DNA of 64,000 nucleotides, taken from assembly GCF_023702715.1 (NCBI RefSeq), contig NZ_CP098480.1:3286001-3350000 (forward strand), written 5' to 3'. Numbering within the stretch: the stretch's first letter is position 1; every line of letters starts with the position of its first letter. This DNA comes from Acinetobacter sp. C32I. GTDB lineage: Bacteria > Pseudomonadota > Gammaproteobacteria > Pseudomonadales > Moraxellaceae. The notes below the pieces were generated by a model. The model did no database searches and was not told where the DNA came from. It worked only from the letters and a program-made list of their open reading frames with translations. Shown here one piece after another: positions 18,423-27,645 of this stretch. A program made the position numbers and the translations under genes.

Positions 18423-19859
18423 TTATTCATCATCTTCGGTATCTAAACCAAATTTCTTTAAACGATAGCGCAAAGAGCGGAAGGTCATGCCTAATTTCTT
18501 TGCAGCCAAAGTTCGATTCCAATGGGTGAGATTCAGCGCATTCAGAAGAATCTCTTTTTCGATATTCTCTAAATAACGTTCTAAGCCTTCTGGTGGAAGT
18601 TTCTTCGAACTCATGCTTGGGCTGGCTGAGTGTGGTACTGGTTCGGCTTCTTCTGATGCCGTATTTGAAAAAGAAGGCGTTGGATTTGCCAGAGAAGTAC
18701 GTAAAGGGGCGGTCTGTAAATGTGCCAAATCAATATTGTCATCATCACTTAAGGTAATTGCCCGCTCAATAATATTGCGTAATTCCCGTACGTTGCCTGG
18801 GAAATATTGCTGCAATAAGAATTGCTCTGCACGTGCAGACAGGGACTTCGCTGGTAGATCCCACTCTTGGCTAATCTTTTGAATAAAGTGATTGGCCAAT
18901 AACAAAATATCCTGACCACGCTCACGTAAAGGCGGCAGTACAATGTCCATGACATGGATACGGAAGAATAGGTCTTGGCGGAAGCGCCCCTGCTGTACCA
19001 ACAGCTCCAAGTCTTGGTGACTGGCACTAATCACACGGAAATCCACATCAATTTCTTGATCTGAACCGACTGGGCGAATTTTCTTTTCCTGCACCGCCCG
19101 TAGTAATTTGACCTGCATATTTAAAGGCAGTTCGGCAATTTCATCCAAGAATAGACTACCGCCGTGTGCAGACAGAATTAAACCTTGCTTGTCCTGAGTT
19201 GCGCCAGTAAAGCTGCCTTTTTTATGCCCGAACAGCTCGCTTTCCATCAATTCAGTTGGAATCGCGCCACAGTTAATCGCAATAAATGGCCCTTCACTAC
19301 GGTTACTTAAACGATGAACCAGATTCGCAACCACTTCTTTGCCAGTTCCTGATTCACCCGTAATAAATACTGGGGCTTGGGAACGTGCAATTTTCTTTAA
19401 GGCAATGCGGAGCTGTTGAATGGGTGTAGAACGTCCAATTAATAGCTTATTCTCTAAAGCTGTTTCTGCTGCCTCTTGTTCAGGCTGTGGACGGTTCAAC
19501 GCTTTCTGGATTAATTGATCCAAATGCATCTGGTTGACAGGCTTACTGACAAAGTCAAATGCGCCTGCCTTTAAGGCTGCAATGGCAATATCCATATTGC
19601 CATATGCAGTCAGTACCGCAATAGGCGTATTGGGATAGTTCTGTGTCACGTGTTTGACCAGATCCAAACCATTACCATCTGGAAGATTTAAATCTGTTAA
19701 GCAAGCATCGTACTGGAACTCAGTAAAGAACTTTTTTGCCTGTTCGACCCGATAGGCGAGATGTGTCTTGATGCCCATACGCGCTAGCGTCATCTGCATT
19801 AAAAGACATAAATCTTCTTCGTCGTCTACCAATAAGACGAGTGGTTGTTTTGTTGCCAT
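18423..19859 (-). CDS. pilR: Sigma-54-dependent response regulator PilR
   Basis: 478 residues. The receiver domain holds the phospho-acceptor Asp56 (LTDLNLPDG). The AAA+ domain has Walker A GESGTGKE and the sigma-54-contacting loop written GSFTGA, the PilR variant of GAFTGA. A C-terminal Fis-type helix-turn-helix follows (LTHWNRTLAAKKLGMTFRSLRYRLKKFGL). PilR activates pilA transcription with RpoN for type IV pili, central to twitching and natural competence. It is 22 bp downstream of pilS and ends the gacA-pilS-pilR run. Confidence 0.93.
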   Translation of the reverse strand: MATKQPLVLLVDDEEDLCLLMQMTLARMGIKTHLAYRVEQAKKFFTEFQYDACLTDLNLPDGNGLDLVKHVTQNYPNTPIAVLTAYGNMDIAIAALKAGAFDFVSKPVNQMHLDQLIQKALNRPQPEQEAAETALENKLLIGRSTPIQQLRIALKKIARSQAPVFITGESGTGKEVVANLVHRLSNRSEGPFIAINCGAIPTELMESELFGHKKGSFTGATQDKQGLILSAHGGSLFLDEIAELPLNMQVKLLRAVQEKKIRPVGSDQEIDVDFRVISASHQDLELLVQQGRFRQDLFFRIHVMDIVLPPLRERGQDILLLANHFIQKISQEWDLPAKSLSARAEQFLLQQYFPGNVRELRNIIERAITLSDDDNIDLAHLQTAPLRTSLANPTPSFSNTASEEAEPVPHSASPSMSSKKLPPEGLERYLENIEKEILLNALNLTHWNRTLAAKKLGMTFRSLRYRLKKFGLDTEDDE

Positions 19860-19881
19860 TTCCCCGAAAAACCTAATTTAA

Positions 19882-21447
19882 TCAATGAATTTTTGAGCAT
19901 TCAATCCTGAAGCATGCTCCTTGTTGTCGCTCTATATAGGTGAGCTTTGCATGATTTGCCTCACAAAAGCTATGAGACAGGTACAATCCTAAACCAGTTC
20001 CTTTAATTTCGGTACTAAAAAATGGTTTGAACAGCTGAGAAATATCTCGTTTTGAGACACCCGTCCCAAAATCGATGACATCAATGCAGGTTCGTCCATC
20101 TTTGAGCTGCACATTGACTTCAATAAAGGGTGCATCGGTCGCATTATGGCGCAGTGCATTTCGAATTAAGTTAATCAGCACTTGGCGCAATTGTTTTTCG
20201 TCAAACAGGATATTGAGCTGTTCGGTCTGACTCAGCTGAATACGTTGTTTCGCATCGGAGAGGTCTTCATTGAGCAGGCTTTCAAAGAAAGGATTCAGCT
20301 CAATGATTTGTGGCTCTGTTGGCTTATTCCTTGCCATGGCTAAGGTGTCTTCAACGATGTTGTCAATGCGTTTGGCTTGTTTGCTGATCATGCGTGACAG
20401 CATATTCAATTGATGTGCATCGCTGTCTTTTAATAATTCATTGGCCTGTACAATGGCAGCCAGTGGATTGCGAATTTCATGGGCAATACTGGCTGAAAGC
20501 TGCCCCAAGGCTGCGAGCTTCAGTTGCTGAACTTGTTGGGTCAGCTTCTGTGCATCTTTTAAAATCAGTAACACCAACGCTTGTTCAGGCACAATCAAGT
20601 GTTTAACCCGAACATTGATGGTGTAAGGACTTTGTTGCGATTCAAAACTGAATTCTTCACCATCTTCCAGATTACTGAATTGGATCAGCTCAAATAGATC
20701 GGGCTGTAACTTAATCAGTGGTGTTTTTTCTAGAGAAACAGCTAAATGAATACCTAACAACGTATTGGCGGCAGGATTGGTTAAGACAATATGATTGCTT
20801 TCATCCAGTACCAAATAGCCATCCTCAATTTGTTCGAGAATATAGCGGTTAATATTTTGCAGTTGATGAATTTCAATTGATTGATGAAAGGTTAAGGTTT
20901 CTAGAATCTTAAAACGCTGCACCGCAATACGGCCAATCGCATGTACTACGAAAAACAGAAAGGCTAGAAAAACACTATTGCCAAGATGGGTTAAATTATT
21001 GACATCAAAGAAGTTACCCAAAAAGCGTTGGTAAACCACCATGATGACTGCAAATAACGTAATGATCAGCGAAAGATGTGCGTTTAATAAAATTGCTGAG
21101 GAGAAAATAATAATCACATACAGCAAGCTGAGCTGCAGATTTGGACCACCGGCAGAGAAGGTAATTAAACTGAGACAAATAACATCAATAATAAAGATAA
21201 AAATCAGCTGCTTGGAGATTTGTATTGGAACAAGTTGTAGCAAAGCAAGCTGAAAAATGTTGAATGCGATATAGCAAATCAGTGTATAAAAATAGAGAAA
21301 GGGATAAATATAGTTATTGGCAAGTTGTTCAGCTGTCAGTAAATAAATTAATAGCAGGCTAATCGAAATGATCAGTCGATAGCCGCTATACCACACCCCA
21401 AGCCGATAGACCGTCTGTGAAACAGACGACGCAATTTTCCCTAACAT
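19882..21447 (-). CDS. pilS: Type IV pilus sensor kinase PilS
   Basis: 521 residues. The N-terminus contains about six hydrophobic helices (residues about 20-180), followed by a PAS-like domain, the dimerisation/phosphorylation helix with His323 (SASIAHEIRNPLAAI), and a GHKL ATPase domain ending in GTGLGLYLSH. PilS responds to PilA levels in the inner membrane and phosphorylates PilR. It lies 17 bp downstream of a GacA-type regulator gene on the same strand, so all three are probably one operon. Confidence 0.92.
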   Translation of the reverse strand: MLGKIASSVSQTVYRLGVWYSGYRLIISISLLLIYLLTAEQLANNYIYPFLYFYTLICYIAFNIFQLALLQLVPIQISKQLIFIFIIDVICLSLITFSAGGPNLQLSLLYVIIIFSSAILLNAHLSLIITLFAVIMVVYQRFLGNFFDVNNLTHLGNSVFLAFLFFVVHAIGRIAVQRFKILETLTFHQSIEIHQLQNINRYILEQIEDGYLVLDESNHIVLTNPAANTLLGIHLAVSLEKTPLIKLQPDLFELIQFSNLEDGEEFSFESQQSPYTINVRVKHLIVPEQALVLLILKDAQKLTQQVQQLKLAALGQLSASIAHEIRNPLAAIVQANELLKDSDAHQLNMLSRMISKQAKRIDNIVEDTLAMARNKPTEPQIIELNPFFESLLNEDLSDAKQRIQLSQTEQLNILFDEKQLRQVLINLIRNALRHNATDAPFIEVNVQLKDGRTCIDVIDFGTGVSKRDISQLFKPFFSTEIKGTGLGLYLSHSFCEANHAKLTYIERQQGACFRIECSKIH

Positions 21448-21464
21448 AGGCGCTTACTGTTATT

Positions 21465-22100
21465 TTAAGGTTTAATGAGTCCATAGCGAATCGCAAGATG
21501 GGTGAGTTTGACATCGCTATCAATGGCCAGCTTTTCAAAGATACGATAACGATAGGTGTTGACCGTCTTCACGCTAACAAACAATTTATCTGCGATTTCT
21601 TGGGCACTAATACAATTCACCACCATCATGGCCACTTGCATCTCCCGCTCTGACAAGGCATCAAATGGCGATTGCTGAGTATCCGAAAGATAGGAACTGG
21701 CCAATTGCTCGGCAATATCAGCACTAAAATATTTACCACCTTGCATGACTTTATTAATGGCACGGACCATTTCTGCAATCGGCGCACCTTTGGTGATGTA
21801 GCCTTTGGCCCCTGCTTTTAATAACAGTGAGGGATAAGGCTCTTCAGCAAGACCACTGACCGCAATGACTTTGGTTTCAGGGACGCTTTGTAATAAGCGG
21901 CGAGTGGTTTCAACGCCACCAATGCCTGGCATATTCACATCCAACAACACCACTTGCGGGTGTTTTTGACGGACCAAAGCAATTGCTTCTTCACCCGATT
22001 CAGCTTGTCCAATGACGTCTACATCGGGGTGGTCTTCCAACATACGACAAATCCCTGTGCGCACGAGTTCATGATCATCAACAACGAGAACAGTGATCAA
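21465..22100 (-). CDS. gacA: GacA/UvrY-family response regulator
   Basis: 211 residues. The receiver domain has Asp8-Asp9 and phospho-acceptor Asp54 (VVLLDVNMPG), Thr/Ser in IAVSG and Lys in GYITKGA. A LuxR-type helix-turn-helix follows (LSEREMQVAMMVVN..AQEIADKLFVSVKTVNTYRYRIFEKL). Similarity and length fit GacA/UvrY, the partner of hybrid kinase GacS, known in A. baumannii to control biofilm, virulence and phenylacetate catabolism. GacA normally sits before uvrC; here it precedes pilSR, which is notable. Confidence 0.88.
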   Translation of the reverse strand: MITVLVVDDHELVRTGICRMLEDHPDVDVIGQAESGEEAIALVRQKHPQVVLLDVNMPGIGGVETTRRLLQSVPETKVIAVSGLAEEPYPSLLLKAGAKGYITKGAPIAEMVRAINKVMQGGKYFSADIAEQLASSYLSDTQQSPFDALSEREMQVAMMVVNCISAQEIADKLFVSVKTVNTYRYRIFEKLAIDSDVKLTHLAIRYGLIKP

Positions 22101-22310
22101 GAAGACCTCCTTTTTTCAAAAAAACTGGTTTTTTGTTACATAAAGCAAAATTAGCTTGCAATGAAACGACAAAATTAGCAATCCTATTCTTCGTTTTTAG
22201 CGAATAGTTGTACACAATTGTGTCTATAAAAGCTTTACCCGATTTGTTCAAATGTAAGGCATAATGGTATTAAGCGCAAATGTGCAGCGTCCTGAGTTGA
22301 GTATTGTGTC

Positions 22311-23375
22311 GTGAAAAATTCTAAAAAATCTATCATGCATGTTTTAAGCATGTCTATCTTGTTGGCCTGGAGTTCAACAAGTTTTGCTGAACTGGTTGTG
22401 AATAACAATCCAGCTTCTTCGCGTGTGAGCGGTTCAGCTTCGATGAATTGGTCTGCAAGTGATGCAAGTCAGTTTATGGAAGATGATGATCCAGTAGAAA
22501 TTAGCCCGCAAGGTTCAACCTCTGTTACCACAACATTGCGTAATGGCGGTTCAGCCACAATTACATCTTCAACGGCGCCACAGTCGTCGACACAGATTCG
22601 CGATACCTTTGGGTATAGCAGTCAGCCTTCAGTCAATGCACGCGCTGCGTTGGTGATGGATGCACAAACAGGTGAGGTGCTGTACAGCAAAAACAGCAAC
22701 ATGTCTGTTCCAATCGCGTCGATTACCAAATTGATGACTGCAGTGGTAACGGCTGATGCACGTTTAAACATGTCAGAACAGATTACTTTGGAGTCGATTG
22801 ATTTCGCAGGTGCGGGCGGCAAGAACTCAAGTTCAACCTTACGCGCAGGCGATACTATGAATCGTGCAGAAGCGCTCTTGTTTGCTTTGATGAAGTCTGA
22901 GAATCCAGCTGCTGCAGCTTTAGCGCGTACTTATCCAGGTGGTCGTTCTGCCTTTATTGCGGCAATGAATGCAAAAGCGAGGCAATTGGGTATGACGTCT
23001 ACACGTTATGCTGAATCTACTGGTTTAGATCCGCACAATGTCTCATCTGCACGTGATTTAGGTATTCTGGTGAGTACTGCGTCGCAATATGGCTTGATTC
23101 GTCAATTTTCAACTACACCAACCTATGACTTCAATTTAGGTTACCGTGTGCTGAAATCTAATAATACCAATGCACTGGTACGTAATGGTGGTTGGAACAT
23201 TAATTTGTCAAAAACAGGTTATATCAATGAAGCAGGTCGTTGTGTGGTAATGCATACCACGGTGAATTCACGCCCAGCGGTTGTGGTGTTATTGGGTGCA
23301 CCAAGCTCGCAAGCACGCAATAGCGATGCAACGAATTTATTAAGCTGGTTAAGCACTTTGCCAAAACGCGTTTAA
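22311..23375 (+). CDS. pbpG: D-alanyl-D-alanine endopeptidase PbpG (PBP7/8)
   Basis: 354 residues, starting with GTG at 22311. A signal peptide (about 1-26, ending SFAE) directs it to the periplasm. A Ser/Thr-rich linker of about 80 residues precedes the S11 peptidase domain with the three motifs Ser137-Ile-Thr-Lys140, Ser-Glu-Asn (KSENPAA) and Lys-Thr-Gly (SKTGYI). It cleaves peptidoglycan cross-links. PbpG has been described as a survival factor in A. baumannii. A terminator follows directly. Confidence 0.92.
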   Translation: MKNSKKSIMHVLSMSILLAWSSTSFAELVVNNNPASSRVSGSASMNWSASDASQFMEDDDPVEISPQGSTSVTTTLRNGGSATITSSTAPQSSTQIRDTFGYSSQPSVNARAALVMDAQTGEVLYSKNSNMSVPIASITKLMTAVVTADARLNMSEQITLESIDFAGAGGKNSSSTLRAGDTMNRAEALLFALMKSENPAAAALARTYPGGRSAFIAAMNAKARQLGMTSTRYAESTGLDPHNVSSARDLGILVSTASQYGLIRQFSTTPTYDFNLGYRVLKSNNTNALVRNGGWNINLSKTGYINEAGRCVVMHTTVNSRPAVVVLLGAPSSQARNSDATNLLSWLSTLPKRV

Positions 23376-23389
23376 TCTATTTTGATGTT

Positions 23390-23419
23390 AAAAAACTCCT
23401 CTTTATGGGGAGTTTTTTT
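23390..23419 (+). terminator. Terminator of pbpG
   Basis: Stem AAAAAACTCC / GGAGTTTTTT with loop TCTTTATG, followed by T residues. Confidence 0.88.
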
Positions 23420-23527
23420 ATGCCTAAATAATGCGACACAACTTGTCTTATTTCAATAAATTAAGTTCGTTTTTTGAGCCGAAATCAGCTAAGGTGAGCA
23501 TACAACAAAAAATGATGACATACCGTT

Positions 23528-24148
23528 ATGAATGCGATGCAACACGCACGGATTTCTGCAAAACGCTGGGGCGGGAAACCTGAAGACTACTATGAACTAC
23601 ATGCGTTTATAGACAGTACTAAAAGTCTATGTAGTGATGCGCGACACCGAATTCTACATACCTTGTGGGGCATAAATTCGGTTGTGGTTCCTGTATTTGG
23701 GCATAGCATTCAAAATAGTGCGGGCAAATCGATTGATATTAAAGATTTGTGTGAACGTGATCATTTATTGGTGGATTATCAACAGCGTTTTATTCCGACA
23801 CTCAATGACTTTGTAAATGCGATAGATGTAAGACAATTGCCTAAGAACTTTGAACAGCATTTAGAACAATTACATCATGATTATGTGCAGGACAAAATAC
23901 TTTCACAATTAATGTTATCGCCTTTAGCACTAACAGGAAAATTGCATTCGCTGTTGCTCACCCATAACAGTTGGTTTATCTACGATATTTTGCCAAGGAT
24001 TGAGCAACAGCCGAAACTGGATAATATTGTGTATAGCCCCGCTGATTTTTTTAATGCCATGCATTTTGAATTATGGATGGATAATGGCATGGCAATTCCT
24101 GCAAGTGCGCAAGCATTACATCAAATAAAACAAACAACTCAATCATAA
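23528..24148 (+). CDS. DUF6915-like hypothetical protein
   Basis: 206 residues, cytosolic, no signal. The N-terminal half carries a pattern I associate with DUF6915: HARISAKRWGGKPEDYYELHAFIDSTK..SDARHRILHTLWGI (conserved GG-x-P-E-D-Y, D-x-x-K and D-x-RHR-x-x-H). The function of the family is unknown; it occurs in phages and scattered bacterial genomes. The C-terminal half is less familiar and may be specific to this protein. It is followed 19 bp later by another unknown gene, suggesting a two-gene unit. Confidence 0.6.
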   Translation: MNAMQHARISAKRWGGKPEDYYELHAFIDSTKSLCSDARHRILHTLWGINSVVVPVFGHSIQNSAGKSIDIKDLCERDHLLVDYQQRFIPTLNDFVNAIDVRQLPKNFEQHLEQLHHDYVQDKILSQLMLSPLALTGKLHSLLLTHNSWFIYDILPRIEQQPKLDNIVYSPADFFNAMHFELWMDNGMAIPASAQALHQIKQTTQS

Positions 24149-24167
24149 ATGAATTAAGGGGAACACC

Positions 24168-24950
24168 ATGACGACTTACGTAATTCGTGCCAAATACTTT
24201 GGTTATAACGATGAAGTCTTTTATGTGGCAGGCAATCGTATTGCCAATGTTTTTGAGGATAAAGTCCAAGCCGAAGCTGCATATAAAAAGCTTGAAATTG
24301 ATGGGGCGAGAGATTTTGCCCTGTATGAAGTGGAATCCCTGTTTGATGCAGATGAAGTATTGCTAAAACAACTGGATGATTTTGTCTTTTCTCGTTGTGG
24401 GGAGCATGTCTGTGAAGATGGGGATATTTCAGATGATGTGTTACCTGAATGCTTAAGCGATGAAGATACCTTTGAATTTATTCAATTGGCAGGAATGCAA
24501 AAATTTCAACTGGTACAGTTTGAACATGATGTGAAATTTTATGGCCTATGGTCAGTGAAAAAACAGCAGTGGGTGGAAGAGCATGATGAATGTTTTGCAG
24601 GGCTTGTTTATTCAGAGAATCCTGATGAGTTAAAAAATAAAGTTGAATATATTTTTGCAGATTATGATTATGCAGCGATTGAATTAAAAGGTTCACTCGA
24701 AGTACTTTCTGCACAGCCTGTATTGTTACAAGCGCTCATTGCAAGCGAGTCAGGTTTAAGCTATGACGAGACTAAGCAAAGTCTGGTGATTGATGCATGG
24801 CAAGATGCCGCCTTATATGCAGTCAATCCTCTGTTAAAGCAGCCTTTATTTGAGATTAAGGAAATTGGACTAGAAGAAATCCAGACACTTGAGAAAAAGC
24901 TAGCCAAACAATACAGCTATGATGAAGACTATGAATATGAAGACGAATAA
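24168..24950 (+). CDS. Acidic hypothetical protein
   Basis: 260 residues, very acidic, ending in a Tyr/Asp/Glu run (YSYDEDYEYEDE). No signal peptide, membrane helix or catalytic motif is obvious. The start ATG has GGGGAA upstream. The N-terminus (TTYVIRAKYFGYNDEVFYVAGNRIANVF) is predicted beta-rich. I do not recognise the family. It is probably co-transcribed with the preceding gene, 19 bp away, and ends at a strong terminator. Confidence 0.6.
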   Translation: MTTYVIRAKYFGYNDEVFYVAGNRIANVFEDKVQAEAAYKKLEIDGARDFALYEVESLFDADEVLLKQLDDFVFSRCGEHVCEDGDISDDVLPECLSDEDTFEFIQLAGMQKFQLVQFEHDVKFYGLWSVKKQQWVEEHDECFAGLVYSENPDELKNKVEYIFADYDYAAIELKGSLEVLSAQPVLLQALIASESGLSYDETKQSLVIDAWQDAALYAVNPLLKQPLFEIKEIGLEEIQTLEKKLAKQYSYDEDYEYEDE

Positions 24951-24966
24951 GGCCTGAATTGAGCCC

Positions 24967-25001
24967 ATAAAAAAACCAGTTGCAGGCAACTGGTTTTTTT
25001 A
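24967..25001. terminator. Terminator shared by convergent genes before thrC
   Basis: Stem AAAAAAACCAGTTGC / GCAACTGGTTTTTTT with minimal loop AG; works in both directions. Confidence 0.9.
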
Positions 25002-25016
25002 TTTCAGTAGGTATGC

Positions 25017-26156
25017 TTACATATTTGAAAGAATCGAATCTTTCACTTGATCCATGGTCGCATCAATCGACAACATCACGGCATCAGCACATTGTTTGAT
25101 TGCAGTGTCAGGATCTTTTAAGCCATTGCCTGTAACAGTACATACAATCACAGAACCTTCCGCAATCTTACCGGCTTTAAGGTCACGGATCGCACCACCA
25201 ATAGATGCTGCTGACGCAGGTTCAACAAAGACACCTTCATACATTGAAAGCAAACGTTGTGCTTCTAGAATTTCAGCATCAGTCAGTTCGTCGAACCAAC
25301 CTTTAGAATCACGTACCACTGCTTTAGCATGGTTCCAGCTTTGTGGATTACCAATACGAATCGCTGTTGCAACTGTTTCTGGGTTCTCTACTGGCGCACC
25401 ACGTAAGAATGGCGCAGCACCAGATGCTTGGTAACCAACCATGGTTGGTAAACCTTCTGGTTTAGGGCCAGTAAATTGATCAGTAGCCGCATCATAAATC
25501 ACTTGCTCAAACTGATCCGCAGGTTGGTTAGCAACCGCTTCGGTATAACCCATCCAGTGTGCTGTGATGTTACCCGCATTACCGACAGGTAAGCAGTGAT
25601 AATCAGGAGCACGGCCTAATGCTTCTACGATTTCATAAGCAATGGTTTTTTGACCTTGCAGACGGTATGGGTTGATTGAGTTTACAATCGTTACTGGTGC
25701 TTGATCTGCAACTTCTTTGACTAAACGCATACCGTCATCAAAGTTACCACGGATTTGCATAGTGATCGCACCGTACATCATTGCCTGCGCCATTTTACCC
25801 ATGGCAATTTTGCCTTCTGGGATCAAGACGAATGCTTTGATGCCTGCACGTGCTGCATATGCTGCTGCAGCCGCAGAAGTATTACCTGTAGAGGCACAGA
25901 TAATCGCTTTAGAGCCTTCTTCAACTGCCTTGGTCACCGCCATCGTCATACCACGGTCTTTAAATGAACCTGTTGGATTCAGACCTTCGTATTTCACATA
26001 AATTTCTACGTTTTTGCCAATAAGACGTGGAATGTTCTCTAATTTAATCAGTGGAGTATTACCTTCACCTAAAGAAATTGCACGTGTAGTTGCAGACACA
26101 GGTAAACGGTCACGATAACGATCTACAAGACCAGTATAACGATTGGCATTCGACAT
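25017..26156 (-). CDS. thrC: Threonine synthase
   Basis: 379 residues, the short fold-type II PLP enzyme form. The PLP lysine is Lys66 in GLNPTGSFKDRG, and the phosphate-binding Gly-rich loop is PVGNAGNIT. It converts O-phosphohomoserine to threonine. It follows hom by 58 bp on the same strand, so the two form the xerD-dsbC-hom-thrC cluster well known in Pseudomonas and Acinetobacter. The start ATG at 26156 is the only good candidate. Confidence 0.95.
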   Translation of the reverse strand: MSNANRYTGLVDRYRDRLPVSATTRAISLGEGNTPLIKLENIPRLIGKNVEIYVKYEGLNPTGSFKDRGMTMAVTKAVEEGSKAIICASTGNTSAAAAAYAARAGIKAFVLIPEGKIAMGKMAQAMMYGAITMQIRGNFDDGMRLVKEVADQAPVTIVNSINPYRLQGQKTIAYEIVEALGRAPDYHCLPVGNAGNITAHWMGYTEAVANQPADQFEQVIYDAATDQFTGPKPEGLPTMVGYQASGAAPFLRGAPVENPETVATAIRIGNPQSWNHAKAVVRDSKGWFDELTDAEILEAQRLLSMYEGVFVEPASAASIGGAIRDLKAGKIAEGSVIVCTVTGNGLKDPDTAIKQCADAVMLSIDATMDQVKDSILSNM

Positions 26157-26214
26157 GATGGTGTTCCAATATGAGGTAGAGCGGGGTGAGGGAAGTCATT
26201 TTCCCTCAACCTGA

Positions 26215-27516
26215 TTAACTATCGAGCGATTCTAAACGAATTCTTACGATTTCGCCACGAATTGCAGGTAATGCTTGAATTTGTGCAAGCGCTTCATCCA
26301 TTTTTGATTCAACAATCGGATCTGTTAAAATCACGATAGGAATCAAGTCTTTTAAGCGTGATTGCTGCATGATGGCATCAATACTAATGCCTGCACGGCT
26401 GAGGATCGTGGTGACATCAGCCAATACACCAGTCTGGTCTTCAGCATTGAGACGGATGTAATAACCTGTGGTCATTTCTTCACGACTCAAGATTGGTACA
26501 TTGGTCAATGCTTCAAATGCAAGCTGAGGAATGGTCCCTGCGCCGTCTTCGGTATATGAAATATCACGGACGATATCAATCACGTCAGCAACCACCGCAG
26601 AAGCGGTTGGGCCTGCGCCTGCGCCTGCGCCGTAATATAAAGTAGGGCCAACTGCATTGGCTTGTACCAAGACTGCATTCTTCACGCCATTGACGTTAGC
26701 AATCAATTCTTCAGCAGGAATTAAAGTTGGATGTACACGTAACTCAATGCCTTTGTCTGCACGACGTGCAATACCTAAGTGCTTGATACGGAAACCAAGT
26801 TCTTCTGCATATTTCACATCTTGCGCAGTGATTTTACTAATGCCTTCGGTATAGACCTTATTGAACTGCAATGGGATACCAAAAGCACATGAGGCCAAAA
26901 TCGTGAGCTTATGTGCAGCATCAATGCCTTCAACATCAAAGGTTGGATCAGCTTCAGCGTAACCAAGTTCTTGCGCTTCTTTTAAAACATCTTCAAAGGC
27001 ACGGCCTTTTTCACGCATTTCAGTCAGAATGAAGTTACCGGTACCATTAATGATGCCTGCAAGCCATTCGATATGGTTCGCAGCAAGACCTTCACGGATC
27101 ACTTTAATGATTGGGATACCACCTGCAACAGCTGCTTCATAAGCAATCTGAACGGCATTGTCTTCTGCTGCTTTGAACAGCTCATTGCCATGTTCAGCCA
27201 GTAAAGCTTTGTTTGCTGTTACGACTTGTTTACCATGTTTGATGGCTTCCATGATGACTTCATAGGCAGGATGAATACCGCCCATAACTTCAACCACAAC
27301 ATCAACATCAGGTTGACGTACGATTTCCATCAAGTCATCGCTTTGTTTAATGCCTTCGAGTTGTAAATCTGGACGTGGACGGCGTGTGCCTACGTGTGTA
27401 ATTTGAATTTCTCGACCGGTACGGCGTTTAATTTCCGCAGCATTTTCTTGTAGTAATTTAAGGGCTCCACCACCTACAGTACCAAGACCGAGTATCGCCA
27501 GACGAACTGGTTTCAC
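26215..27516 (-). CDS. hom: Homoserine dehydrogenase
   Basis: 433 residues from GTG at 27516. I choose this start because GGAG lies 6 nt upstream of it and the family begins [MV]KPV-x-[LV]-x-I-x-GLGTVGGG; ATG at 27528 and TTG at 27537 are in frame but have no ribosome binding site. An N-terminal NAD(P)-binding domain, the central catalytic domain (AGIINGTGNFILTEM) and a C-terminal ACT domain (about 350-430, threonine feedback) are visible. It reduces aspartate semialdehyde to homoserine and is followed by thrC. Confidence 0.93.
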   Translation of the reverse strand: MKPVRLAILGLGTVGGGALKLLQENAAEIKRRTGREIQITHVGTRRPRPDLQLEGIKQSDDLMEIVRQPDVDVVVEVMGGIHPAYEVIMEAIKHGKQVVTANKALLAEHGNELFKAAEDNAVQIAYEAAVAGGIPIIKVIREGLAANHIEWLAGIINGTGNFILTEMREKGRAFEDVLKEAQELGYAEADPTFDVEGIDAAHKLTILASCAFGIPLQFNKVYTEGISKITAQDVKYAEELGFRIKHLGIARRADKGIELRVHPTLIPAEELIANVNGVKNAVLVQANAVGPTLYYGAGAGAGPTASAVVADVIDIVRDISYTEDGAGTIPQLAFEALTNVPILSREEMTTGYYIRLNAEDQTGVLADVTTILSRAGISIDAIMQQSRLKDLIPIVILTDPIVESKMDEALAQIQALPAIRGEIVRIRLESLDS

Positions 27517-27645
27517 GTCACACTCCATTATATTCAATCATTTTAATGAAGCTTGATCATAGCTAAAAAAATGCGCAGACACTAGGGCTAAGATCATCTT
27601 TAATCTGTCGCCCGAGTCTTTGCGAATGTATGGGGTGGTTTGAAC

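Noticed and set aside
27517..27537. Upstream ATG (27528) and TTG (27537) starts for hom
   Set aside because: GTG 27516 has GGAG at proper spacing and matches the family N-terminus; the upstream codons have no ribosome binding site.
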